Source: Tricholomella constricta
Taxonomy: Eukaryota > Basidiomycota > Agaricomycetes > Agaricales > Lyophyllaceae
DNA: 64,000 bases
Reading direction: 5' to 3'
NCBI GenBank assembly: GCA_013368375.1
Contig: JAACJP010000030.1
Span: 248,001 to 312,000 of the forward strand
In this document: piece by piece, positions 13,876 to 25,883 of the stretch
How positions within the stretch are numbered: position 1 is the first letter of the stretch
Layout: each line of letters opens with the position of its first letter
Program-made: the position numbers and the translations under genes
Notes under the pieces: model-generated
Seen by the model: the letters and a program-made list of their open reading frames with translations, nothing else
The model's database searches: none
Told to the model about the DNA's origin: nothing

Positions 13876-16800
13876 TGACGAAAAACAAAATCACGATGAG
13901 ATACGCCCTCGCTATCGCGGGCGTTCTCTTGACGCATGGATCCAATTGTTCAACACACTATATCATTATCACTCCACTCATACCCATGCATCATGTAGGG
14001 ACTTGTTAGATGTATCCAACAGTTTCTGCCGTGTACTATCTTGACGCGACGTAATTCAACATTGTCGATCGCAGGTGTTTCTACTATCTCAGGCGTGCCA
14101 ATGCCATTTATTTTGAACTTTCATATCGTTTTCTACCCCTTTCCATAAAAATTACCATACAGTCCATTATTTTCTCAATATCATTCATTCCGAAAGTATC
14201 TCAACTTACAGCACGGGGATGCTTGCAAAACATGCACCTCGCTGATGGATCATACTTGGGGCTAAGTTGATAATATCCACATCCGTCTAGGGTAGTCTTC
14301 ACACTGTTGTTGGAGTGAATACCTTGCTTGCCTTTTACAGCCGTTCAAATAGATGAAATTGCTCTCGAAAACAAGCGATAGGTATTTGATTCTCCTGATT
14401 TAGTGCATCACCATAAGTGTATCTTTTTCAGCCTTTACGCATACAACACTTTCTTTCATGTACTCGGACTCGGTGACTCGTCAGCAATTTTCCGAGGCAA
14501 CATGACGCCGATATCTCCTTGCGCATGCGCCCCTTTTCCTCCAGATACTTTTACCTTTGACCCGTCTGCAGTTCTGGATCTTGAAAAGCTGCCTATCATC
14601 CTCAGAGTCCAGGCCTATCTCCATACGACGGCCCTTATCGTGGACCCGAACACGACTTTGTAGAAGCTGTACATCGTATGCTGACAGCCCTTAAGGCTTA
14701 GGAGTGCGCAGTTGGCTTGGCCAATAGAACTGACTGTCCAGCGACTCAATCCGCCACTTCGAGCCAAGGCTCAGACTCTTCTCGACGTTGTCTGGATCTT
14801 GACCGCGGCTCCTTGCCGTCACCCACCTCAGGCGGTCAACCTCCCACCCTGACCATGAGAGCACACCCTTGGCGCGCTTGATATGTCAACCTTTAGGGCT
14901 TTAGCTGTCTTCCAAAGCGCAGTCAGTCAATCGAATGACGATGTCTTCGAAGCCTCGGCGTCGACATCATAGCTTCGAACGTGGACTTGGCTCAGGCTCC
15001 GAGCTATCATTAGACTCGCGGTCTTGGCCACCGACTCTTCTTAAAACTTGGCCTCTAGCTATTGCGCGTTTCACGATACTGAACTTGGGGGCTTTTGCAT
15101 TTCCAGCTAATTCCACGGACACTTGGCTAGCCTTGGCATATCAATCTTCGTTGACTTCTTCACTTATTACTGTGATTTTCTAGTATCCGCTAGTCATCCT
15201 GCTAACGACTAAACGGGCTGCCAGGGGTGGGACGCGGAGGTATACCATGAAACCCGTCATTCTCATTGGGCATGGAATCGTATGTTGTCGTAGTTCGCCG
15301 GTTCCTTGGATCTATCTTTCACCATCACCATCACTCGACCGAGCAGGCAGACTTCGAAGTTCGCGAGCAAAGTCTATTTCGAGGCCTGCGCTTGGCGCCA
15401 AACCGCTTCCCAGCGCTTCGCTCGAATCAATGCGATATGATAGCCTCAGTTCTCCTCCGGTGCCCGTACGCGGTGGGAAAAGCCTACCCATATACGACTA
15501 TTAAGCCAGCCCACCCACATCACCGTCTCCGATGGTGTAATCACTGATCACCGTCCCACTAGCTCTGTATCGCCGTACAGAGGGCGCTGCTGGTCGATGG
15601 AGCCCATCTTGCACGACTGTCGTAGCAATGGCCCCATTCTAGACGTGGTAGCGTTGATAGCACTGGCGTGCCCGAGTCTTCCCCGTGGTTTCCGCGCTCA
15701 CATTTGATTGTGAGAGACGCGCTTGCTGTTCGGGTCGTACACGGTCCTGCCAACATGCATATCTCGTTAACCAATCAAAGATCGAAGAGCAAAGAGCCTA
15801 TCCAGAGCCTTCCTTCGCGAGAAGAAGGGTATGTTATGTTACAGCTGATGAGATGAGGTATTTTGGAGCATCCTTTAGAGTGGTGCAGCCGAGGCCGAGA
15901 TGCATGATGCGAGATGCGTGGAATGCAGAAGCAAGATGCAGATGCAGATGACGCAGATACGGAGGCCCGCGACTCGCAGCTGAGGCCTGTACAGGGCAGC
16001 GCCGATCATTTGGCGTGGCTGGCAGCTGTGTGCAATTTTTTTGAACGCAGACCCGACGTCACCGACCGGAGCCCGCGCCGGCGGGATAAAGGTTGCAATT
16101 GGCCAATGAGCATAGCTGGTTTCAGTGGGGTTCATGTTGCACGGTGGTTACATACACACGAAGATTTTTATATTCTGATCCTGATCCTTTGACGTCGTGG
16201 GCTCGGGTGGGTACATAGACGACCCGCGGCCTCATGTCATGTACAGTGTACACTTACATCAAGTTACATGCATTGCATTGCATTGCCAATGAATTAATGA
16301 CGTGAAATGGCACTGTGGTGGTCTCTACAGATGACGCAACGAAACACCGACCCACCTTTAAATTATACTGACGGCCAGCTGGACATGCACCCGGCCGAGA
16401 GCAGCATGCAAAATCGATCCTTGGAGATATGTCGCCACTTCGGCCGTGGGACCTGTGAAATGATTATCATCGAGCCTGGCCACCGGTTATATTTAGGAGG
16501 ATCCCTGAATCCCTGAGTCTGATCCTTCCCATCCGCATTTGCGCGTGTGTTGTGTTGTAGGTTTACTTTTCTGTTAGCTTGCTTACCGTAGGCCTGGGTC
16601 GGCATCCTGGCGTTTAGAGTTACATGAAATCGAGCGCCTCGGGCGATGTACATGTCAGATGCAAGTTGTGGTATCAGGCAGGGGGGCGCCGAGGCGGTGG
16701 CTGGCCACAGTACGACCCCTGGCCATAAAGATGTAGCATCTGGCGGTTCTGATCAGGGGCGGGCATGACTCCAACTTGAATACGTCCGGACTATGTGCTT

Positions 16801-18700
16801 AGTTGGCCGCTGGAGGCTGGAGATGGGCATTGGCAAGGGGAAGATTCGATGTCGATTGCAAATTCAACTTATACCGGTCCCGGTTGTCGTCAACGCAGGA
16901 GGACCAGGACCAGACTCCTCTGGAGTCTGGACAGGCTGGACACATTCTCGAAGCGCGCGCTTCGTGTGATGGGGGTGGACACGAGGGGGAGGGGGCAAAA
17001 GATCGCAAGACATGCAGTACCGGTGTGTCGGTGCTAGGGATCTGCGTGTAACCGGGCTTGGGGAGTAGCGACGCTTTGACTGTTTGATTGCGTGTTTTTA
17101 TATACCGTTCACACTTTTCGAAGCCACGGCGTGGTAAGACTTGGAATTGGGGTGCTAAAGACGAGAGGGTCACAGTGTCAGGGAAATGTCAGGTCTCGGG
17201 TCCTTGTATGGCGAGGTAGATCATCAAATGCCCGGTTGGCAGGGCTGGTGTATGGCGGCACTTATCGCAAACGGCAGGGTTCAGCGATAGGCGCTAAGCA
17301 AGAGTAACGAGCAACTCCGTTATCCATGCCTTGATGATTAAAATCAAGTCGAACGAGGCTGGCTAAAGGCCCATCACACGTTACCACCACGCCTCCAAGC
17401 TCTCAAGCAAGCACGTTACAATAAATCCTTACATATCATTTGTGGGCACGTTTCCCTTGCCCTTTCGGTTGTGATGGTCTGTTCGGCGGTTTAGATCGGT
17501 GTGTGCCACTGCGTGGAGCCGCGACGCATCACCTGGCCTTCCAGGTACCATATGGATCAGGTATGGATGGTTCCGCTCGCCAGAGTTCAACTCCTCCGCA
17601 CTCGTAGAAAGGACAAATGATGTCAGTGAGAGTCGTTGTGATAGAGCTAGTACGAAACGGGATTCAGCACATGCATATGATTGTTCTCGTCCGGGTCCTG
17701 AATCAAATCATGACGACAAATTCGAGCCTGACCGCAAGCTCACATGAGCAGCGAGAAGGCTGCTAGATAATTCAGCGCCTTTAAGGAGAAAGAATCCAGA
17801 CGGGAATCACGACATTCGTTCGCTTGGACACACGGTATAAAATTTATAGAAAGCATGCACGTCGCACAACGGGCATCGCACGAATCGAGGGATTGACGCC
17901 CCGGGAATGGGTGCGAGCTTCTTCGCACAGTGCCCCGCGTGTCGTGCAGGCTTCTGCGAAGGCAGGAGTGGGAGTTCATGGTGCTGGGGCTGCGGAATTG
18001 CTGGTCTGGCGAGTAGAGAGGGGAGGCAGTGCGATAGCGATCAGATTGTGATATCGTTATCCCATGACAGGGATTTGAGCACAGGGCAGACCCAAAGAGT
18101 GCAAAGGGGGCCTAGCGAGTGGATGATGGGATACAGGAGAAGAGCAGGAAGGCGGGAGGCAGCGTCAAGAGTTGGGAAGGACCGCATGTCGGGGGACGGG
18201 CAAAGGTCCATGGGGGCTTCCCTTTGAAGGCAGGGCGAACAAAAGACGTACGGAAACTAAAGCGTGCGCCACTGAGGAGGCTGCGGGATTTACGCCAGTA
18301 AAAGTGAGTCGGGGACCGGAGTCGGGAGTGAAATGTAGTGCTCAATTGGGATGGCCGAATATAGATGACAAGGCCGACGACAAGGGCGAGACATGGAAAC
18401 ACGAAAGCAAAGAGGCAGGGCGGGAAGAAAGGCCAAGAGAAAGATCCTAGCGAAGCGGAGAAGTGTGTTGGCATCGAAGCGAAGGCGGATGGCCAAGGGG
18501 ATGTGGTTGCGCCGGCGATTGCGGGCGGCCCACGCCGAGTACCGGGGGCAAAAAAAGAAAACAAAGGCCAAACATGAGACAATAGAGATAAATTATATCT
18601 TACCGGGCCAGCCACTGAGATGTCTTTTAACCACCAACGACTGTGTCTGTTAATGAGTCTGTGCTGCTAACCCCAGCTTCCTGGCCGTGCATCTAGCACC
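13876..18700. other. 4.8-kb gene-poor region
   Basis: Several open frames of 60-170 codons occur on both strands (for example 14403-14663 plus and 18112-18615 minus), but none shows a known family or a convincing exon chain. Short direct repeats are present, for example GCATT repeats near 16270 and GATGCA repeats near 15940. It may be a long regulatory region, non-coding RNA or decayed sequence. Confidence 0.4.
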
Positions 18701-19515
18701 ATGCCTCCCCGTCCCATCCTCAAACGCTCGTCCCCCTCCGGACCCTCTGCCCCTTCTCAGCTGGCTGTCCACTTCCCCCCTCCCCCTCCCTCACAACCCA
18801 TACTTTCGCCGTCTACTCCGCTGCTGCATACGACCGTTCTCCCATTGTCGTCTCCCCCAACTCCCTCGCTCTGCCCGAACGCGGATGCCCGGGCCGAACT
18901 TATACGCTGGATGAGCCGTCCCCATCCTCCCCTAAGCGCGGCCACCCATACGGCGGTCGCGATCTCCATCCACGTGCCCTTGCCTTCAACGCATCCCGTC
19001 AACGTCTCGAAGACGCTGCGCGTGCTTCGTCTTTGCTTCCCCCGCCGCTGATCCCAGATCTCTCGTCCGAATCCGACGAGTCCGACGGCTTCTCCAGTCC
19101 CGCCATCCAATCATACACTCCTACCATACACATTCATGGCCTCGCCATCCCCCAGGATCGCTGTTCAACATACGCGTCCTTCGACGTTGACCCTTACGCT
19201 GTCAGCCCCATCTCCCCCTCCGCGCTCTCCTTCCTTCCCCATGCGCCCTCATCCCCCTCGCGCTCTCCTTACGCACATGGCTTGTCTATATGTGACGATC
19301 CCCCGACCCCAAAGCCCAAACGTCGTCGGGAACGAAAACATGATGCCTCACGTACTCCTGACCGGATACCAGACGCCCCAGACACCCTGAGCTACTGCTC
19401 GCCGACTAAAATTAAGAGCAGCAAGAGAGTGTCTGCTCTTAGCAAGTCTCTTTCTGCACGCCATGCCGAGTCTGGTTTCCGCATTGAGGATGACGGATGC
19501 CTTGGGGGTTTCTAA
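18701..19515 (+). CDS. Ser/Pro-rich hypothetical protein with apparent 1-base frameshift
   Basis: The frame starting with ATG at 18701 reads MPPRPILKRSSPS..., a start I associate with a conserved hypothetical protein of Agaricomycetes. After about 27 codons the conserved continuation (TFAVYSAAAYDRSPIVV, then GCPGRTYTLDEPSPSSPKRG) is found in the next frame. That frame stays open to the stop at 19513-19515 and ends DDGCLGGF. The switch falls in a C/T run at about 18773-18790. One extra C would restore a continuous reading. No GT-AG pair is available there to explain it by splicing. The product would be about 270 aa, mostly disordered, with a basic KPKRRRERKH segment that may be a nuclear localisation signal. 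Function unknown. Confidence 0.6.
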
Positions 19516-22500
19516 TTGTCTATCCTGCGCACCTTATCGAATGCGCTTTAGATACATCCCCGTATCTGTTGACATATCTCGCTTATTATCCTTTCTATAA
19601 TACAGCGTAATTGTCTCTCTTCTTCGCTCACGACCCTATGCATCTATTCCGTTGCGGACCCCTAGCTCTATCTATCTATCGTATCCCCTCATACCCGTCC
19701 ACGACCGCCACGACCCCCATCATTACGGTACTCGTTTCCATTGCATTCAATTCATTCCATTCGTCCCCCTTACACATCGCCCAGCACGCCTGTATCACTA
19801 CCAGATCCTGTCTCATTCCCTTGTCGTCCCATAGCCTGATTCGTGGACGCATCCTGTTATCTCTTCGTTCTTGGTGGCATCGTATTCATTGATCGGATAC
19901 GTTTACTTCTGCCTGTTGTAGTGCAAGTGTGGATGCCTGAGGCTTCAAGTTTGCCAATGTCGAACTTCAAACCCGAGCCTTACATGCCGCCATTCGGTCG
20001 TGACGTCCATGTACGTATGCTAACGTATGATTGAATGTTGATAGATCCCCAACGGATACTACGTCGGACGTCGTGCTGATTCGCTTCGAGGCCACAATAT
20101 TCCAGCCGGGATTGCGCACACACTATAATGGAGTAGGTATATTTGGAGCACTGGAGGTCCCACCATTCGAGACATCGACAAAACGCAGACCCGGTAAACG
20201 GCCCCGGAAAACCCATTGGTACTATTCCCAACTGAAAGCCTCCGCAAGATCTACGACATATTTCAAACACTTGTAGTAACAGCACCCGGCCCCGACCCAG
20301 TGGCGGCGTCTCTGATACGTCCCACTTCAGCTTGAATCACCTGTCCTGCGAAACTGGCGGAGTATAATTGGTACCATCACTGTCATAGCAGTGTCAGGTA
20401 CCACACATATGCTCACGATTGTCACAATTTTGGTCTTGTTTTCTTGCTTCTGGCTCCTGTTGTTGGTTGTTCTGTGAAAGGGGTATATGCAGATCTTGCG
20501 ATTGATAAGGGGGTTAGGTTCAGCTTCGTGATATCGCATAAAAACATTCTTTTTGGAATCAGATGCGGCAGGCTCGAGACTCGAAAGGTGTGGTGACCTG
20601 CCTCGAGGCGTTCTGTCAGCATTGCGTTGTGTATCGACTGGCCGCCTGAGAATGCTGGGGATCTTCAGACTTGCGAGGCTGTACATGCGATAACTCGGAT
20701 GCTTATACACCACGGGACTCCAGGAAGTTTTCAAGCCACTGGCAGTGGTATCACCGGAGTGTGACACGAATCTCCAGTACTGGTAATTTCAAGGAATGGG
20801 ATCCAAATTACATACATACTTACACAGCGGAATAGATTGTGGTGATCCTGGTTTGATGTTGCCTGAGGTGATCTCAGTCCGGACCACGGCCAACACAAGC
20901 TTGCCACAAGCAAGATCAACCAGGATTGATGGCTGGAGTCCAACCAAGTTTAGCACGTGAGGTCAGCCACTGAAATGGTCGCTACGCCTGGTATTATCAT
21001 TTGGGATTCTCTTTTCTGCTCTCTCGGTGTACTTGCAAGAATAAAAAAATATATGTAATACATAGATAGGTAACAACATAACAGAAGAAATGGATAACTA
21101 ATACGTGCCACTTCTGCACATGCGAGCTTTTTGACGAAAAAAAGCACCTAGCTGTCAAGTTCAAGTGAGAATAAGCTCCTGAAGAAGTAATTTCGACTTA
21201 CCTTATAGTGAACATGGCGGGGAATAAGTCGGCCAGGAATCTGTTAAGTGTGAGTGAGATGGAGTCCTTGCAGAGGCAATTATGACTTACAGGGGACCAG
21301 ACATGGCGTGACCACCTAAATAGGTTTGTGTAAGGGAGGGAAGATAGATTAGATACATACCTATATAGTGGTTTAGCATGTATTTTATCTGAATGTTGAT
21401 CATTTCTTACCTTGAGAAATGGCCGTCGTGCCGCCAGTAACTGTAAGATGCTGTGAGAAAAGTAGTCTGCAAAGCCAATTGATGGTCAGTATATTGAGGC
21501 AAGAAAGAGCTGGTCGGGCAGTGAAGGGAAATCGAGGCAGGCAGCTATAGACATGACCGAGGGCGTGGCACGACGACATTGACGGTTGGGAAGAAGGACG
21601 AAGAAATCATTTTTCAGAAATGCGACGAAGTTCAACATGCACGTGAACTAAAAACACGTGATGACATGGAGGCTTGTTTGGTTGCGCCTGGCGTGAGAAG
21701 TAACTTGGCCAGGTTCACCCCGGTCAGCGGGCCTGAAGGGTGCGCAGGTCTGGGTTGGGGTTCATCACAATCAAGCAAACAAGGTCATCTCATAAACGGA
21801 CCAAGGCGACCAGAATTTTGATTCCGTATATCCTGTTTCGAACATCCTACGCTGCCCAATCTACTCCTGGTTGTGTATGTATTGGACTCGGACTTGACAG
21901 CTCCGGCTTCTCTCTCTGCCCGTGACGCTCCTGACTGCGGAATTTTTTCAGAGCATCGCGATACGCGAAACACCAGTCCCGCTCGGGCCCGCATCGCTCG
22001 CTTGGGTGTGCTCAGCAGCCTCAGCTCAGGATCCTCGGGTCGAATTGTCCGTCGTATGCATTTGCTGGGCGCTAGAGCCAAGGGTCAAGGCTGGTCAAGG
22101 CTTGCTTTCTCTTCACGCATCGTGGCCAGCCGCGATCCTGGGCACGAGCGTGGGAACGAGGGTCCGCGTCTTGGATGATCCGTGGGCGATGGTGGACGCC
22201 AGCTCCGGATCTCTCTGTCTTAGCTGGCTTTCTTTTCTTTTCTTTATCCTTTTGTTCTCATCGAGGCCGAGGTGCTTTGCGTGTTTTGTAAGTTCCTGCC
22301 GTGGCAGGGTGTGCTGCTTTTACCACCGGGCTACGTATACACCGCCGTTCAGGCGAATCAGCAGACGGAGCATGCACGAGAACAAGGATCTGAAAAATCG
22401 TCTATTGAGTACGAGCAGGATCAGGCAGCCCCGGGAGCTTTAGCTGTAGAGACCGCTCCGAAGTCGGCGTCTTAGCTGCTCGGAATTCAATTATTCCGCG

Positions 22501-23718
22501 ACGATCATGCTTCCATGGTACGCGATACCGATATCAATGGAGGTCCATGGAGGACGTTTTCATTTTGATATATGCAAAGCGGAAATGCTAAGGTTCGCAT
22601 GTACCTCGGCGACGCGCCTCGCGGCCCAAATACGGAATTCGGCGGCGGGCGGGGGCAAATGAACGTCAAGCCTGGGGGAGCCAAGCTTGTACCTTTCATC
22701 TAGGTCTTCCTTTTTCTTGTTCTTTCAACGATTTCGATCAGGCTGGACTTGCAACGAGGTAAGTACTAGTAGTAGTTAGCGCCTTGGTGCGGCGAAGACT
22801 TATGCCTTGGGGGGCTCAAGGAACGATGTCGATAAACCTAGATCCAAGTTGGACAGACCAGGAGACCTTGGCAGAGCTTTTTTTTATCTTGGTCAGTCAG
22901 CTTCGCTTGACTTTTGGAGTATACTGGGCACGTTTCAACATCCTTTTTTTTTCTTTTTTTTTCACCCCTTGCTTTCATGCAGGCTTAAGGACTCGGCGCC
23001 TGGGCAACTATGCCAAATGAAAGACCGCACGAGCCTGAGTATGCATTCTACGATTTCGCAAACGGACTTGTTTGCAGCCCATTCTCCAGACTTTGGCTGG
23101 GCCGCCGAGCTGGTTATTTACCGGAAACCCTGTCTCTATGTACAAGCGGAAGTAAAGAAGAATGCTGGCAAATATACTATATATACTCCGTATGTAGCGA
23201 ACGAATATTTTGTCACCTCTTCATCTCCATCCTGACGCGAAGCGTTGCGTTCACGTGCTGGGAAAATTCACGTCGGCCGATTGGGACGGAGGTTTCTCCA
23301 GAACGCGTTCGCAACTCTTGCCTGCACAGGGAAACTTGGCTGATCATCGCTGTCGATGTGGTCTTAATGCGGTACTCCGAATTTGCAGATGATGCACTAT
23401 CATTGTCAAGTTTTCTTTCGGGTAATGGGTAATTTTTCGTTCACTTTTCTCAGGCTTTCAATCCCATTCGTCTCCGTAACGTCCCGTAAAATGTCAAGAT
23501 AACAAGTAGTAGCTAGCGATCTCAGCGCCTTGAGAACACTTCCGACGGGAGCTCCTGCATATTTCGGAATCCCGCACCGTGAATATCGCGGGCAATCGCG
23601 TCGAATCACGTGCAGCGGAACAGCAGATGAGTATACCTTCGGCCTAATCTGGCAAAGACCGACTCGAAACTATCCTCATCCCAACCTCCATCCTCCACCT
23701 CGATAACCCGATAACAAG
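19516..23718. other. 4.2-kb gene-poor region with one cryptic splice-rich patch
   Basis: No protein family is recognised. The patch at 21130-21600 shows a series of minus-strand donor and acceptor signals (listed separately). Oligo-T tracts lie near 22940. The last several hundred bases should hold the malate dehydrogenase promoter. Confidence 0.4.
21130..21570 (-). other. Possible small multi-exon gene or spliced non-coding RNA
   Basis: Four consecutive donor/acceptor pairs with good fungal consensus can be read on the minus strand: GTAAGAA at about 21411, GTAAGTC at about 21290 and 21202, and acceptors ending CACTTAACAG, CTATTTAG and CTTGACAG. They delimit exons of about 25-70 nt. No single frame through all of them gives a protein I recognise, so coding potential is uncertain. 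Confidence 0.25.
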
Positions 23719-25289
23719 ATGGTGAAAGCTGTTGTCCTCGGAGCTGCTGGTGAGCCTGCGATCGCGCTGGATCGCCTCTGGTTGTGCTGATCGCTGATCG
23801 CTTTCATGATTTTGCAGGCGGTATCGGTCAACCTCTTGCTCTTCTGTTGAAGGCCAACCCGCTCGTCACTGAGGTGGTTTTCTCTGTTAGCTGTACCCGA
23901 TAAATAGATATTGAGGCGATGTTGTTATATCAGCTCGGTCTTTTCGATATCGTCAACACCCCTGGTGTTGCCGCCGATCTCTCCCACATCTCGACGCCCG
24001 CAAAGGTCGAGGGTTACCTCCCTCCCGATGATGGTCTCAAAAAGGCCCTCACTGGTGCCGACATTGTCGTGATCCCCGCTGGTGTCCCGAGAAAACCTGG
24101 CGTATGTGCATTTTTCTCAATGCGGTCCTTTTCTGACCCTGATGCATCCTTTATTAGATGACGAGGTAAGATAAGATCCCTGTGCCACATTTAACCATTT
24201 TTTGTTATTGTCGCCCTTACTGATTGGATGTACGATCGTGAATAGAGATGATCTGTTCAAGGTACGTACATGTGAAGAATGCTGGATCTGTATTATCGGC
24301 GCTGAGATCTGCGGCAGATCAATGCTGGCATCGTCAAGGACCTGGCAACTGGCATTGCGACCACTGCACCCAAGGCGTTCGTTCTTGTCATCTCCAATCC
24401 CGTCAACTCGACCGTCCCCATCGTCGCCGAGGTCTTCAAGAAGCACAACGTCTACGACCCCAAACGGTATGTCTCCGCGATCTACTACGGTGGCGTTTAA
24501 GTATCTGACAATTACTCGGTACTTCAAAGGCTCTTCGGTGTCACGACTCTGGATGTCGTCCGGGCCTCGACCTTCGTGTCTGAAATTCTCGGCAACCTCT
24601 CTCTGTCCAAGGAGGTCGTCGTCCCCGTAGTTGGTGGCCACAGTGGTGTCACGGTGCGTCACTTTGATATATATTGATAATGCTGCTGATATGGCATAGA
24701 TTGTGCCCCTGCTTTCGCAATCCTCGCACCCTCTCCCCGCCGGCATTGCGACTTCAGATTACGAGGCCCTCGTCAAGCGCATCCAGTTCGGTGGTGATGA
24801 GGTCGTCAAGGCCAAGCAAGGTGCTGGATCCGCCACGCTCTCCATGGCTTTCGCTGGCGCCGAGTTTGCCGGAAAGGTCATCCGCGCTGTGAAAGGCGAG
24901 AAGGGCATCACCGCTCCCACCTTCGTCTCCCTGGCCTCCGATCCCGCCGGCGCTGCTGCCCTCACCAAGGAACTCGGGCAGGAGCTCGAGTTTTTCTCTT
25001 CTACCGTCGAGCTGGGTGTACGTACAAACTCTTTGATTTCCTTCTCATCGGTGCTAAACTGAGTCCTTTCTAGACTGAGGGTGTCGTCAAAATCCACCCC
25101 CTCGGAACCATCACCGACGCAGAGAAAGCTCTCGTCAAGGCTGCCATTCCCGAGCTGGAGACTAACATCAAAACTGTATGTACATTGGACAATTTTTTTT
25201 CAGACCTGTAATCATCTCGTTCACAGGGAACTAACTACGTTGCCGAGGCCTACAAGAAGGCTGAGGAGGACGGCCCTTCTAGACTGTAA
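23719..25289 (+). CDS. Malate dehydrogenase (NAD), PTS1-like C-terminus
   Basis: Interconverts malate and oxaloacetate with NAD+/NADH. Ten exons (23719-23749, 23818-23873, 23934-24101, 24158-24165, 24246-24261, 24318-24466, 24530-24653, 24700-25017, 25074-25175, 25227-25289) sum to 1,035 nt, giving 344 aa. The Rossmann motif [15 protein letters not shown] starts at residue 8. Substrate-binding arginines lie in VPRKPGMTRDDLF and the catalytic histidine in VVGGHSGVT. There is no mitochondrial presequence before the Rossmann fold. The protein ends GPSRL, and SRL fits the peroxisomal PTS1 consensus, so a peroxisomal (glyoxylate/beta-oxidation redox shuttle) or dual location is likely. Exons 4 and 5 are only 8 and 16 nt and encode the conserved MTRDDLFK. 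Confidence 0.95.
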
Positions 25290-25883
25290 ATATGGACTCG
25301 CGAATGTTAGAGCGACTTTTATTTCGATCCTAGAAAAGAGAAATCAATGTATGTACACTAAAGCATTCTGAATGTGATTCTGAAGCACTTTCAATGATTT
25401 GAGTGTTTGGCGCTGGTGATTCCGGGGAAGAGCAATGTTTTAGATCCGCGGGCCGAGTTTCGGGATAAACCGAACACGAGGTAATACCACATGACGAGAA
25501 TTGTGGCGTGGGAAGGCATGTGTGTTGTTTTTTCCAGGTCACAGGGCCTGTGGTCACGACAGTCGTGACTTTCACGTTCTCCCATTTCCCCCCTTGCCTC
25601 CTCCTCGTCTGCAGCCTCGTCCCTTGTTCCTCCCTCTTGCTCAATTCTTTGCAGCAACATCGGGCTATTACCACAGCCACAGCTACTCAATCTAATTGAT
25701 TCCCAACCATTATTTTGGATTAGTTCCAAAATCGAATATTACACGCCTGTGGGCTGCTGACCTTGAGCGACCCCATCTCGCAGGTACAATTATCCCGCAC
25801 AGGATTTCCCCTCATTTGGCTTATCAATATTGAACTAGAGGATAAGCCAAACCGCTTCAACGAACTCTCAGCCAAGCTCAATA
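25290..25883. other. Upstream region of the bHLH gene
   Basis: 3' flank of malate dehydrogenase, then the presumed promoter and 5' leader of the bHLH gene. It holds two abutting perfect palindromes (25540-25569) and a pyrimidine-rich stretch at about 25570-25660. Confidence 0.5.
25540..25569. promoter_or_regulatory. Two abutting palindromes upstream of the bHLH gene
   Basis: CACAGGGCCTGTG (25540-25552, 6-bp arms around one G) is followed directly by GTCACGACAGTCGTGAC (25553-25569, 8-bp arms around one A). Both are perfect. TCACG half-sites resemble part of the TCACGTG site bound by CBF1-type factors. A regulatory role is inferred only. Confidence 0.4.

Noticed and set aside
18112..18615. 167-codon minus-strand frame
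   Set aside because: Composition looks like antisense of a purine-rich region, with no motif and no exon partners.
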